This document shows, in pieces, positions 42,742 through 51,246 of a stretch of 64,000 nt of DNA; positions within the stretch are counted from its first letter, which is position 1, and each line of letters starts with the position of its first letter. Source of the stretch: Haloactinomyces albus. GTDB taxonomy: Bacteria > Actinomycetota > Actinomycetes > Mycobacteriales > Pseudonocardiaceae. The stretch lies in contig NZ_JAVDXW010000001.1 of the NCBI RefSeq assembly GCF_031458135.1, forward strand, positions 4,526,001 to 4,590,000, written 5' to 3'. A program made the position numbers and the translations under genes. The notes under the pieces were generated by a model. The model was not told the DNA's origin and made no database searches. It saw only the letters and a list, made by a program, of their open reading frames with translations.

Positions 42742-44526
42742 TCAGTCGTGCTCCACCGTACTCGGCGAGTTGTCGCGTGCGGTGTTCTCGTACTCCTGCA
42801 CCCCGGCTGCGTGGCGCCCGGCGACGTAGCCGAAGGTCATCGCGGGGCCGATGTTGACGCCGCCGGAGGGGTAGTGTCCGCCCATGACGTTCGACTGGTC
42901 GGTGCCCGAGGCGTACAGGCCCTCGATCGGTTCGCCGTCGGCGTTGAGCACGCGCGCGTGTCCATCGGTCCTCAGTCCCGCGAACGTGCCGAAGCTGCCG
43001 GGAAAGACCTTGATCGCGTAGAACGGGCCCCTCTCGATGGGGGCCAGCGAGGGGTTCGGCCCGTGCGCGTGGTCACCGGAGCCACGGTTGAACGGGGTGC
43101 TGCCGCGGCCGAATTCGGGATCCTCGCCCCGGCGCGCGTGCCGGTTGAATTCCTCGACCGTCCGCCGCAGCCGGGCGCCGTCGATGCCGCAGACCCGGCC
43201 CAGCTCCTCGAGGGTGCGCCCGCGCTTGAGGTAGCCGGAGCGCAGATACGGCCACTGCGGGATCGGGAAGGGCTTGGCCATGCCGAAGGGGTAGCGGCGC
43301 TGGAAACGGTGATCGCAGATCAGCCAGGAGGCGACCTCGTCCCCCTCGGGGGTCGCATCGATCATCGCGGTGACGTAGTCGTAGTAACCGTCGGCCTCGT
43401 TGACGAAGCGACGACCGTCGCGCAGCACACCGATGAGGCCGGGCTTTCCGCGGTCGACGATGTGCGGGAAGGTGCCGACCCGGCCGCTGGGCAGGCGGAC
43501 GGGGGAAACGGGGCACCAGGCGGCGGGAGAGGCCCCGGAGGTGTCGAGCTGCCCGCCGGCCTGTTCGGCCAGGCTGATTCCGTCACCGGTGGTGGACGAC
43601 GGGGCCAGCGTCTTGTGGCCCTCGCCGGTACCGCGGGGAAAGTGGGTCCGGCGCCGCTGCTCGTCGTGCGGGAAACCGCCCGCAGCCAGGATCGTGCCGT
43701 GCCGGGCCCGGACGGCGACGTCTCCGTTCGGGGTGGACACGACGGCGCCGCGGACGGCATCGCCGTCGGTGATCAGGTGCTTGGCGGGCGAGTTCACGTA
43801 CATGCCCACACCCAGGTCCTCGGCGGACTTGGCCAGCCGGGCGATCAGCGCGGGACCGTTGACCAACTGCATGCCCCGCTGGTGCGTGAGCAGGTCCAGG
43901 ACGTGGAAGGCGGTGCGCCATGCGGCGTGGAAGAAGCCTTTGACCGTGGTGTTCGCGTGCAGGAAGGACTGCAGGTCCGGTCCCGCCATGATGCCCATGC
44001 CGAGGAAGGAGGTCTCGTACATCTGCGGACGCAGCTTGCGGCGCAGGGACTTGGACAGGCGCCGACCGTTGATGGGCTTCGGGCCGACCTGGCGGCCCCC
44101 GCTGACCGCGCCGGGCTGATGGGCCTGGATGTCGGCGATCTTGCCGCCGTTGACGAACTGCAACGCGGTGTGCTCATGGAAGAACCCGACCATGTGCGGA
44201 GCGGCTTCGAGGAAGGCGTTGACACGGTCCTCGTCGAAGTTCTCGCCGAGAACGCTCTTCAGATACGCACGCGGCTGATCGATGCTCTCGACGAAGCCCT
44301 CGGCTCGGGTGAGGGGATGGCGGGGGGTCCACATCCAGCCGCCGGACCAGGCGGTGGCCCCACCACAGACCTCGTCCTTCTCGACGAGGACGACTTTCCG
44401 ACCGTGGTGGGCCGCCGCGACCGCGGCGGACAGACCACCCGCGCCGGAACCGACCACCAGCACGTCGCAGTCGATCCGCTTCGCCGCCTGCTCTGCCGCG
44501 GACGGGGTCGAGGGGTTCGCACCCAT
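42742..44526 (-). CDS. FAD-dependent oxidoreductase of the 3-ketosteroid dehydrogenase/fumarate reductase family
   Basis: The ~594-residue flavoprotein begins with CDVLVVGSGAGGLSAAVAAA and VVLVEKDEVCGGATAWSGG, the FAD-binding start of KSTD- and flavocytochrome-c-like enzymes. TILAAGGFPHDEQRR lies near residue 290, and the C-terminal FAD contacts GLYASGTDQSNVMGGHYPSGGVNIGPAMTFGY near 550. These enzymes introduce or reduce a carbon-carbon double bond next to a carbonyl. The ATG at 44526 has a GAGAGGAGA site 8 nt upstream; an ATG 39 bp earlier is also possible. It sits between Gfo/Idh and SDR genes, consistent with catabolism of a ring compound. The substrate is unknown. Confidence 0.82.
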   Translation of the reverse strand: MGANPSTPSAAEQAAKRIDCDVLVVGSGAGGLSAAVAAAHHGRKVVLVEKDEVCGGATAWSGGWMWTPRHPLTRAEGFVESIDQPRAYLKSVLGENFDEDRVNAFLEAAPHMVGFFHEHTALQFVNGGKIADIQAHQPGAVSGGRQVGPKPINGRRLSKSLRRKLRPQMYETSFLGMGIMAGPDLQSFLHANTTVKGFFHAAWRTAFHVLDLLTHQRGMQLVNGPALIARLAKSAEDLGVGMYVNSPAKHLITDGDAVRGAVVSTPNGDVAVRARHGTILAAGGFPHDEQRRRTHFPRGTGEGHKTLAPSSTTGDGISLAEQAGGQLDTSGASPAAWCPVSPVRLPSGRVGTFPHIVDRGKPGLIGVLRDGRRFVNEADGYYDYVTAMIDATPEGDEVASWLICDHRFQRRYPFGMAKPFPIPQWPYLRSGYLKRGRTLEELGRVCGIDGARLRRTVEEFNRHARRGEDPEFGRGSTPFNRGSGDHAHGPNPSLAPIERGPFYAIKVFPGSFGTFAGLRTDGHARVLNADGEPIEGLYASGTDQSNVMGGHYPSGGVNIGPAMTFGYVAGRHAAGVQEYENTARDNSPSTVEHD

Positions 44527-44619
44527 TGCGCTGTCTCCTCTCGCCGGGTTCTCCGGCGTGTTCATCGGCTCTCGTTGTCTGCCGCTGTTCGGGCAGCGGT
44601 CGTGCCGCCTTGCCGGCTG

Positions 44620-45684
44620 TCAGGGCGCACTCGCCACGGCGGGCGGAGACACCGCTTCCGTGGCACCCGATTCCGCCGCACGCCCTGCGGCCTCGATCAC
44701 CGCGAGGGTCCGCGCGGCATCGGCGATCGGCACGGCCGGTGCCGCCTCGCCACGGACGATCTGCAGAAAGTGCTCGAGCTGGTTGGTGTAGGACTCGCCG
44801 GTTCCCTTGGCCTCGTAGCGGAGGCTCAACGGCTGCATCCAGTCGGATGTCCCCGGGTGGTAGTAGTGCGCCAACTGCGGGAAGGACAGCGATCCGGTGG
44901 TGCCCGCGATCGAGTAGCAGGAGCTGTCCGGGCGGTACGGGAAGGTCGGATCGTCTTCGGTCGCCTGGTCCCAGCCCCACGGCGCCACCACGCTGTCCGA
45001 GATGAGGAACGAGCCCAGCGCCCCGTTGTCGAACTCCACGATGACGCTCGCGGTGTCCTCGACCGCGTATCCTCGCACGCTGTTGCTCGTGCGCGCCTGT
45101 ACCGAGACGATTTCGCCACACAGGTGGCGCAGCAGGTCGAGATCGTGCACCAGATTGATGAGCAGCACGCCTGCGCCCTTTTCGCGGCGCCAGGACTGTT
45201 CGAAGTAGGCGTCGTCCTTCTTCGTCAGCCACAGCCCGTTGACCGCGACCAGGCGGCCGATGCCGCCGCGGATGGTTTCCCGCGCGGCCGCCACCGCCGG
45301 GTGGTGACGCCGGTGGTGTCCCACCAGCACGGGCACGCCACTGGAGGCTTCGGCGTCGATGAGCTCGGCCGCCTCCGTGGAGGATGTGGCCACCGGCTTC
45401 TCCAGCAGCGCGGGAACGCCCGCCGCGATGCAGTCCAGCGCGGTACTCACGTGCGCCTGGTTCGGATTGGCGATGACGACCCCGTCGATCCCACGCATCG
45501 CCAGTAGGTCCCGGTGGCTCGGCACGGAGGGGACGCCGTGCTCCTCGGCCGGCGTGCTGCTGTACGGGTCGGCGATCCCGGCGAGCGTGGCGCCCTCCGC
45601 GCGCGCGATGAATCGGGCGTGCTCGGTGCCCATCCGTCCGGCGCCGATGATGCCGAGGCGGAGCGGGCGGTTGCTTTCGGACAT
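44620..45684 (-). CDS. Gfo/Idh/MocA-family oxidoreductase
   Basis: The 354-residue protein has the N-terminal Rossmann domain RLGIIGAGRMGTEHARFI, VVIANPNQAHVSTALDCI near residue 68, and the catalytic EKP motif (VPALLEKPVATSS) near 93, followed by a C-terminal sandwich with GAGVLLINLVHDLDLLRHLCG near 170 containing the conserved Asp/His pair. It oxidises or reduces a sugar, inositol or related ring alcohol with NAD(P). The start MSESNRPLRLG follows a GAGAGAACAGGA site; a reading 93 bp longer is unlikely. It leads the three-gene operon with the palindrome at 45780-45795 about 95 bp upstream. Confidence 0.85.
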   Translation of the reverse strand: MSESNRPLRLGIIGAGRMGTEHARFIARAEGATLAGIADPYSSTPAEEHGVPSVPSHRDLLAMRGIDGVVIANPNQAHVSTALDCIAAGVPALLEKPVATSSTEAAELIDAEASSGVPVLVGHHRRHHPAVAAARETIRGGIGRLVAVNGLWLTKKDDAYFEQSWRREKGAGVLLINLVHDLDLLRHLCGEIVSVQARTSNSVRGYAVEDTASVIVEFDNGALGSFLISDSVVAPWGWDQATEDDPTFPYRPDSSCYSIAGTTGSLSFPQLAHYYHPGTSDWMQPLSLRYEAKGTGESYTNQLEHFLQIVRGEAAPAVPIADAARTLAVIEAAGRAAESGATEAVSPPAVASAP

Positions 45685-45779
45685 GGAAGTCCTGTTCTCT
45701 CCGATGTCTCTGCGTGCGTGCTTGTCTCTCGGCGTCTTCTCGGCGTCTCGGGATCGAGCTCCACTGGGCTCGCCCATGA

Positions 45780-45795
45780 ATGACTACGTAGTCAT
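45780..45795. promoter_or_regulatory. 16-bp palindrome, probable operator of the Gfo/Idh operon
   Basis: ATGACTACGTAGTCAT is a perfect palindrome about 95 bp upstream of the Gfo/Idh start. Its size and TGAC/GTCA ends resemble GntR- or TetR-type operators. No regulator gene is next to it, so the binding protein is probably encoded elsewhere. Confidence 0.6.
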
Positions 45796-45873
45796 CATGT
45801 TGCGTAGCAAGTTAGCGATCCGGGAGGAAGTCGTCAAGGACCGCAGGTCGCCCGCTGCACGGGCACCCACATC

Positions 45874-46131
45874 GTGAAGATCCCCGCTGCGTACACGTCT
45901 CAGACGTGCTCGGCATGCCGTGCTGTGGCCCCGAAGCCGCGTGAGAGCCAAGCGCGGTTCCGGGGCACCCGGTGCGGCCATGCCGAGCACACCGACGTGA
46001 ACGCCGCGAAGAACATCCTCGCCGCCGGGCAGGCGGTGACAGCCTGTGGAGACCTCCCCGATGGGCGGTCTGCGAAGCAGGAATCAGCGTTCCCGCAGGG
46101 TGAAGCGCACCAGCCAGCGCTAGAGCTGGTT
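45874..46131 (+). pseudogene. TnpB (IS200/IS605-type) C-terminal remnant
   Basis: About 86 codons match the C terminus of TnpB nucleases: KIPAAYTSQTCSACR with the first zinc-knuckle pair, then HTDVNAAKNILAAG with the RuvC-III aspartate. The N-terminal three quarters of the gene are missing, and the second zinc-knuckle pair is damaged: where FRCTRCG is usual the sequence has FRGTRCG, a Cys-to-Gly change. It is therefore inactive. The breakpoint lies just upstream of 45874. The reading frame stays open through the element's right end into the downstream lanthipeptide-enzyme fragment, making a chimeric frame of 637 codons. Confidence 0.75.
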
Positions 46132-46167
46132 GGAATCCCCGGCTTTAACCGTGGGGAGGACGTCAAC
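46132..46167 (+). mobile_element. Right end of an IS200/IS605-type element
   Basis: GGAATCCCC, a CCCCGG...CCGTGGGG hairpin and the GGACGTCAAC ending form the conserved 3' end of actinobacterial tnpB elements, where the guide (omega) RNA scaffold ends. The base after TCAAC begins the interrupted host gene. No left end or tnpA was found nearby. Confidence 0.65.
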
Positions 46168-46542
46168 AGCGCATTGCAGCAGGGCGCGGGCCTGGACTGG
46201 TACGAGAAAGGCGACGTGTGGGCGAAATTCGCCTGCCACCGCCAACCCGGTACTCAGGTTCTCTCCGGTGAGCAGCAGCGCCGGAAGATGTACCGACTGC
46301 TGGCCACCGACCCGATGTGGCTTGCAGACAACGGACCGCTCAGCCCGGTCCGACAATGGGTCCACGCGTACGCCTCAGCAGGCAAGGATCTCGCCGAACT
46401 CGCCCACCACGGGCGGTTGGACCGAGGATTGCGTGCTGTCCTGGCCCACCACGTCCTTTTCGCGTGGAACCGCCTGGGCCTGCCCTACCAGGACCAGAAA
46501 ACACTGTCCGAACTCGCACGAGAGGTTGTGTTCACAGACCCC
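46168..46542 (+). pseudogene. Fragment of a thiopeptide-type / lanthipeptide dehydratase C-terminal domain
   Basis: The 125 codons after the element end match the C terminus of the elimination-type domain of class I lanthipeptide and thiopeptide enzymes: DVWAKFACHRQP, GEQQRRKMYRLLATDPMWLADNGPL, and the closing HHVLFAWNRLGLPYQDQKTLSELAREV. The rest of the domain is gone, removed with the TnpB insertion. The frame continues without a stop into the methyltransferase, so the parent protein may have been a fusion of both domains. As it stands the domain is too short to fold or act. Confidence 0.65.
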
Positions 46543-47787
46543 ATGACCACCGACCAGACCACCACCGCCACCAGCGATGCCGGCAGCACGGATGACGAGG
46601 CCCGGCGACGGCGCAACGGGCTCGTGGATCAGCTCCGCGAGCAGGGTCGCATCAGCGACGACCGGGTCGAGCAGGCGGTACGGGAGACGCCGCGTCACCT
46701 GTTCGTCCCGAACACCCCCTTGACCGAGGCGTACACCAACGATGCCGTCTACACCAAACACGACGACACCGGCGCGATCAGCGCCGCGTCGCAACCCGGC
46801 ATCGTGACCATGATGCTCGAACAGCTCCATGTCACAGAAGGTCGGCAGGTCCTGGAGATCGGTGCGGGAACCGGCTACAACGCCGCCCTGCTGGCCCATC
46901 TGGCGGGCCCGGACGGGCATGTCACCACCATCGACGTCGACGACGACCTTGTGACCGACGCCCGCACCCACCTCGCGAACGCCGAGGTCGACAACGTCGA
47001 GGTCATTCTCGGAGACGGCGCCTTGGGGCATCCGGACGGCGCACCGTATGACCGTGTTATCGCCACGGTCGGTGCCGCGGGCCTGCCCGAGGCGTGGCGG
47101 AACCAGACAGCCCACTCCGGCCGCCTCGTCGTTCCGGTCCGGATCGCGGGCAGCGTGGCGAGGTCCATTGCCTTCGAGCGCTGCGGAGACCATTGGACCT
47201 CCGTCGACAGTCAGTTGTGCGGGTTCATGCCGCTACGGGCCGGCGTGGCCGACGACCCTCGTCGAATTCTGGAGATCACCGAAGACGCCTCGGTGCAGCT
47301 GTATGCTCACTGTGAGCAGGACATCGATGCCCGTGCTCTGGCCGGCGTGCTGGATACCCCGGCTCAGGAGGTATGGACGGGGGTGGAGTTCGTCAAGGCT
47401 GAGCCCTTGGACCCGGTGTGGCTGTGGCTGGCCTGCGCACTGCCCAACTCGCTGTCCCGGATGCCGGTACACCCCAACGCCATCGACTCGGGTCTGGTCA
47501 GCCCCATGCTGGGATGGGGCTCCATGGCCACGGTCGACGGCAGCAGCCTGGCCTACCTCACCATGCGGGTCGACCAAGGCCGTCACGAGATCGGAGCGAT
47601 CGGGCACGGGCCCGCCGGTACGTCCCTGGCCGAAACCATGGCCCACGAAATCGCGACGTGGAGCCAATATCGATCGAGATCGCTCGGGTTCGCATTCCAT
47701 TCCCGCGGCACGGCACCCGAACCGGGGCCAGGCCAGCATGTGATCACCCGCCCCTCCGGCAGCTTCACCGTCACCTGGCAGGCATAG
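46543..47787 (+). CDS. FxLD-system lanthipeptide protein-L-aspartate-type O-methyltransferase
   Basis: From the ATG at 46543 the product has 414 residues. It is homologous to protein-isoaspartate methyltransferases: DDRVEQAVRETPRHLFVP near residue 35, ISAASQPGIVTMMLEQL near 78, the SAM motif VLEIGAGTGYNAALLAHLAG near 102, GDGALGHPDGAPYDRVIATVG near 155. The long C-terminal extension (MPLRAGVADDPRR onward) is the mark of the FxLD-type methyltransferases that modify aspartates in class I lanthipeptides. The start has only a poor ribosome site, and the frame is open upstream through a TnpB remnant, so expression is doubtful. No precursor peptide, intact dehydratase or cyclase gene is nearby, so the pathway is a relic. 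Confidence 0.75.
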   Translation: MTTDQTTTATSDAGSTDDEARRRRNGLVDQLREQGRISDDRVEQAVRETPRHLFVPNTPLTEAYTNDAVYTKHDDTGAISAASQPGIVTMMLEQLHVTEGRQVLEIGAGTGYNAALLAHLAGPDGHVTTIDVDDDLVTDARTHLANAEVDNVEVILGDGALGHPDGAPYDRVIATVGAAGLPEAWRNQTAHSGRLVVPVRIAGSVARSIAFERCGDHWTSVDSQLCGFMPLRAGVADDPRRILEITEDASVQLYAHCEQDIDARALAGVLDTPAQEVWTGVEFVKAEPLDPVWLWLACALPNSLSRMPVHPNAIDSGLVSPMLGWGSMATVDGSSLAYLTMRVDQGRHEIGAIGHGPAGTSLAETMAHEIATWSQYRSRSLGFAFHSRGTAPEPGPGQHVITRPSGSFTVTWQA

Positions 47788-47791
47788 CACG

Positions 47792-48901
47792 GTGGATATC
47801 GAGCGGGTCGCTTCCCGGTTCCCGCTGGCCCCTCGGACTCGCCCGGCCGGGAAGCGACTCAGCGAACGCGTGGACGATCTCGCCGCGACCGCACGAAACC
47901 TGGAGACCGATACCCGACCGGGCACCCTCGCTGCGGCGTCACGGGTGCACAACCAGGCGGCATTGATCGCCAGCGACGCCGGACTGCACGCACGAGCGCA
48001 TCGCCTGTGCTGGGATCAGGCTGAGCTCTATCGGAAGGTACTGCCGTTGGATACGAGCACGGCACGTCTGGCCCTGGAACCTATCGTGAACCTGGCCCGG
48101 CTGTTGATCCGTAGCGGCGATGGCGCTGCTGCTTCCCGCCTGCTCGACACGCTCTACGAGGCGGTGAGCTCAGCCGCGTCCGTCGTGATCGACGGGCGCG
48201 AGTTGCGACTGGACCATCTCACCGCCACTGACGCCGACCAACAGGAAATCGCCCGGTGGGTCTGGAACGTTCGCCTGGCGGATGGTGTGCGTGCCTTGGC
48301 CGCTGCAGGTCAGTGGAACAGGGCCGCCACCCAGGCCCAACGCTGCGGCGGAGTTGGCCGGCGACTGCTCGACGGGCGACAAGCCATCGTCCTCGCCCGG
48401 TTGGTGTCCGGGCACAGCGAGGCAGCCCTGGACATGGTGCAACGCAGCGCCTCCTCGGAACCGTGGGAGCAGGCGGTGCAGTCCTGCCTGGACCTGCTCT
48501 GCCGCCTCGCCGGCGGTATGCCCACCAGGAACGAATCCGAGGAGGTGCTTTACCGCTACCACGGGATGCCTGACCAGCTCGGACTGATCGTTTTCCACAC
48601 AAGGCTCGGGTTGACCGCCGTGGACCTCGCTGACGCCGCCGGGAATGCCGAGAGCGACCGACTGGTCACCCGGTTGGCCGACCGGGCAACGGCTGCCGCC
48701 GATGGCTACGCTGCACGCGAGATTCTGTTCGGCCACCGGAACAGGTTGCCCAGCAGGCAGACAACGGCGCTGGAGTCCGTGGTGCAAGCGTCCGGGTTGG
48801 ATGCGGGCACGATCCCCGACACGCTCATGACAGAGATCATCACAGCACTGGAGACCAGTAGGCACACGATGACGCAGATTCTCGGCACCAGAGGTACGTG
48901 A
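47792..48901 (+). CDS. Alpha-helical hypothetical protein linked to the lanthipeptide remnant
   Basis: I do not recognise this 369-residue protein. It is almost entirely helical, with TPR-like pairs such as AASRVHNQAALIASDAG, ARLALEPIVNLARLLIRSGD and EIARWVWNVRLADGVRALAAAGQ, and lacks an HTH or enzyme motif. It resembles the TPR half of actinobacterial regulators without their DNA-binding domain. The GTG start lies 4 bp after the methyltransferase stop, so the two were co-transcribed. A supporting role in the former lanthipeptide cluster is likely by position. No frame damage is seen. Confidence 0.7.
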   Translation: MDIERVASRFPLAPRTRPAGKRLSERVDDLAATARNLETDTRPGTLAAASRVHNQAALIASDAGLHARAHRLCWDQAELYRKVLPLDTSTARLALEPIVNLARLLIRSGDGAAASRLLDTLYEAVSSAASVVIDGRELRLDHLTATDADQQEIARWVWNVRLADGVRALAAAGQWNRAATQAQRCGGVGRRLLDGRQAIVLARLVSGHSEAALDMVQRSASSEPWEQAVQSCLDLLCRLAGGMPTRNESEEVLYRYHGMPDQLGLIVFHTRLGLTAVDLADAAGNAESDRLVTRLADRATAAADGYAAREILFGHRNRLPSRQTTALESVVQASGLDAGTIPDTLMTEIITALETSRHTMTQILGTRGT

Positions 48902-49040
48902 TCACTACATTGTCGGCGGGATTCCGGAACGCGTGCAGTCCGCGCAGTGAGCACAGGTAGGTGCGGCCGTGGTCGGCTGTCATCGGGTGGTGCTCGTCTG
49001 CGCGGGCGAGCTCATCACGTACTGATGGATCGCGATATGT

Positions 49041-49757
49041 CTAGAGTGCTGCCTTGAGCAGTAGGACCAGGGCACTCAGGCCGGCCACGATCAGCAGCGC
49101 GGGCCTGGTGCGGCCCGCATCGAGCAGATGGCGCAGGGGACCGGAGATCAGGAAACCGACCAGGGCGAACGGGAGCAGGATCACTGCCGCGAGCAGTTGG
49201 TCACCATGGATCTGGCCGCCCAGTGCGAGTCCCAGAATCGACAGCACCGAGCCCGCGGCGAAGTAGGCTCCCAGCGTGGAACGCACCGCCGGACCGGCGG
49301 TGTGCTGGTAGACCAGGGCGATCGGAGGGCCCCCGATCGCGGCGGCGGTACCGAAGGTGCCGCTGGCCATCCCCGCGGTGAACAGCGCAGGTCGCGTCGG
49401 CCTGGGGCGCCAGGCCAGCAGGGACAGCGCCACCGACACGAGCACCACCACACCGATCAGGATCGCCACCCACCGCGCCGGAAGCAGCGCCAGCGCCGCC
49501 ACTCCCAGCGCCGTACCGGGCACCCGGCCGAACAGGCCCCAGCGCACACCGCGCCAGTCCGTGTGCCCTCGCTCGCGCAGCACGGGCAGCAGTGCGAATG
49601 CCGAGGCAACCAACAACAGCGGTACGGGTACCAGGGTCGGATCGGCGATCGCCAGCAGCGGTGCCGCGATGAGATTCATGCCGAATCCCACGGAGCCCTG
49701 CACGACCGCGCCGGTCAGCACGATCATCCCGGCGAGCAGCAGCATCCACACGGTCAC
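49041..49757 (-). CDS. TauE/SafE-family membrane exporter
   Basis: The 238-residue membrane protein has about eight hydrophobic segments. It shows the duplicated TauE/SafE layout, including GSVGFGMNLIAAPLLAI near residue 20 and GTFGTAAAIGGPPIALVYQ near 130, the two halves of the family signature. Such proteins move sulfite, sulfonates or other small anions across the membrane; the substrate here is unknown. The GTG at 49757 has a GAGGAGA site 4 nt upstream and places the first helix at the N terminus. A longer frame upstream of it runs into an IS66 transposase remnant and is chimeric. It has no functional neighbours. Confidence 0.8.
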   Translation of the reverse strand: MTVWMLLLAGMIVLTGAVVQGSVGFGMNLIAAPLLAIADPTLVPVPLLLVASAFALLPVLRERGHTDWRGVRWGLFGRVPGTALGVAALALLPARWVAILIGVVVLVSVALSLLAWRPRPTRPALFTAGMASGTFGTAAAIGGPPIALVYQHTAGPAVRSTLGAYFAAGSVLSILGLALGGQIHGDQLLAAVILLPFALVGFLISGPLRHLLDAGRTRPALLIVAGLSALVLLLKAAL

Positions 49758-49814
49758 GATTCTCCTCGACTGGTGCCTGCCTCGACCGGGTTCGGACATT
49801 ACTGCCGTCGGCTG

Positions 49815-50196
49815 CGCGGCCACCCGCGCCGGTGCCGGAGCGCACGTGCTCACCCCGCAACCGCCGCAGGAGTCCGGCTCATGCCGAGCCACCTCGTCGG
49901 GATCGGCGACCTGTTCCCATGTCGCACCCGGGTGCCCGGCCTACCCACCGACTTCCGCGTGCTCTGGCCTCGCTGTAACTTCGGCACTGGTTTGACCAGC
50001 TCATCCGACGACGGCGGCCTCGACGAGTTGCCCGAATTCTGCCCCAGCTGCCGCCGCAACTCCGCGTTCTCCGCAGCCAGCCGCGCATTCTCCGCCTCAA
50101 GTGCCGCTACCGCGCCGTCAACTGCTCAATGACCGAAGCCTGACGCTCCACCAGCGCAGTAAGCTCCTCATAGGACAGAGACCGGTCAGCAGGCAC
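49815..50196 (-). pseudogene. IS66-family transposase N-terminal remnant
   Basis: Leftward reading shows SYEELTALVERQASVIEQL, then after a one-base frameshift LRRQLGQNSGNSSRPPSSD, and after a second shift VARHEPDSCGGCG, the zinc-finger part that follows in IS66-type transposases. At least two frameshifts and loss of the whole catalytic domain make it inactive. It lies between the TauE-like gene and the broken IS5-type element. Confidence 0.7.
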
Positions 50197-50335
50197 GATC
50201 TTATGATCCACATAACGTTCACGAGATTAATTTGCCACGCCGACCACCATCTGACCAGTTACTCAATGAGGTTTTCCTGGTAGTGGAGTACTGAGTGGCT
50301 GGCGACCCGGGAATGGAAGGGCGTAGGTCCCCTTA

Positions 50336-51197
50336 GAGCGTGTCTCATGTGGCGAGTTTTTTGTAGCAGGTGAGGGCGGCGGCGAGGGTGAGAAAGGCGC
50401 TGAAGAGGTCGGCTCGGCGTTCGTAACGGGTGGTCAGGCGGCGATAGCCGGACAACCAGGCCAGGCTGCGTTCGACCATCCACCGATAGCGACCGAGTCT
50501 TTCGCTGGAGTCGATGCCTTTGCGGGCGATGCGTGGGGTGATTCCTTGCTGCCGCAGCCAGCAGCGCAGCTGGTCGTAGTCGTAGCCTTTGTCGGCGTGC
50601 AGTTTGGAGGGCTTGCCCCGCCGTGGTCCCCGTCGGGAGCGGATTTTCGGAATGGCCTTGACCAAGGGCTTCAGGCCGTGGCTGTCATGGGTATTGGCTG
50701 CCGAGATCGCCACCGCCAGCGGCAACCCGGCCTGGTCGGCCAGCAGATGGATCTTCGAGCCGGCCTTGCCGCGATCGACCGGGCTGGGGCCGGTCATGGC
50801 CCCCCTTTTTGGCGCGCACCGTGGCCGCATCGACCACTGCACGAGTCCACTCGATCTCACCCTGAGCACCGAGCTCATCCAGCACGGCCTGGTGCAGCGT
50901 GCGCCACAGTCCCGCTTCGGTCCACTGTTGAAACCTCCGATGCGCCGTGGGAACGGTGACCCCGAACGAGGGCGGCAAGTCCCGCCACGCGCACCCACTG
51001 GTGAGCACGTACACGATCGCGGTGAACACCGCACGATCATCGGCCGGAGCCGTGCCTCCACCCTGCCGACGCTGCTGAAACTGCGGGATCAGCGGTGCCA
51101 CCAGCTCCCACAGCTCGTCCGGCACCAATCGCTGCGACAACCGATCAACCACAACCCCCGAGCATGCCATCACCACACAACCACATGAGACACGCTC
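50336..51197 (-). mobile_element. IS5-family (IS427-group) insertion sequence, apparently intact
   Basis: The 862-bp element has perfect inverted ends of at least 17 bp (GAGCGTGTCTCATGTGG and complement) and is flanked by a TTA direct repeat at 50333-50335 and 51198-51200. It encodes a transposase in two overlapping frames with a slippery run. Intact ends and frames suggest a recent insertion, in contrast to the decayed host element. Confidence 0.85.
50345..51176 (-). CDS. IS427-group transposase, OrfA/OrfB joined by frameshifting
   Basis: OrfA (50685-51176) carries the N-terminal DUF4096-like part (LSQRLVPDELWELVAPLIP, TSGCAWRDLPPSFG) and the first catalytic Asp region (WTRAVVDAATVRAKKGG). 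OrfB (to 50345) carries IHLLADQAGLPLAVAISAANTHDS, KLHADKGYD with the second Asp, and RYRWMVERSLAWLSGYRRL with the Glu, completing the DDE triad. The two frames overlap at a run of five A and six G on the coding strand (complement of 50800-50810), where ribosomal or transcriptional slippage is known to join IS427-group frames. The stop of OrfB lies just inside the left inverted repeat. Confidence 0.85.
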
Positions 51198-51246
51198 TTA
51201 GTAGGACTGGATTTGTGAAGATCAACTCCGAACCAAAAGGCTCTAC

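Noticed and set aside
42748-45507. A 919-codon rightward open frame opposite the flavoprotein and Gfo/Idh genes
   Set aside because: Two recognisable enzymes lie on the other strand. The long antisense frame results from GC-rich codon structure.
45874-46167. A functional TnpB nuclease with guide RNA
   Set aside because: Only the last ~86 codons remain, the zinc knuckle has lost a cysteine, and no left end is present.
45874-48901. A working lanthipeptide biosynthetic cluster
   Set aside because: There is no precursor peptide, no full dehydratase, no cyclase and no transporter. It is treated as a relic.
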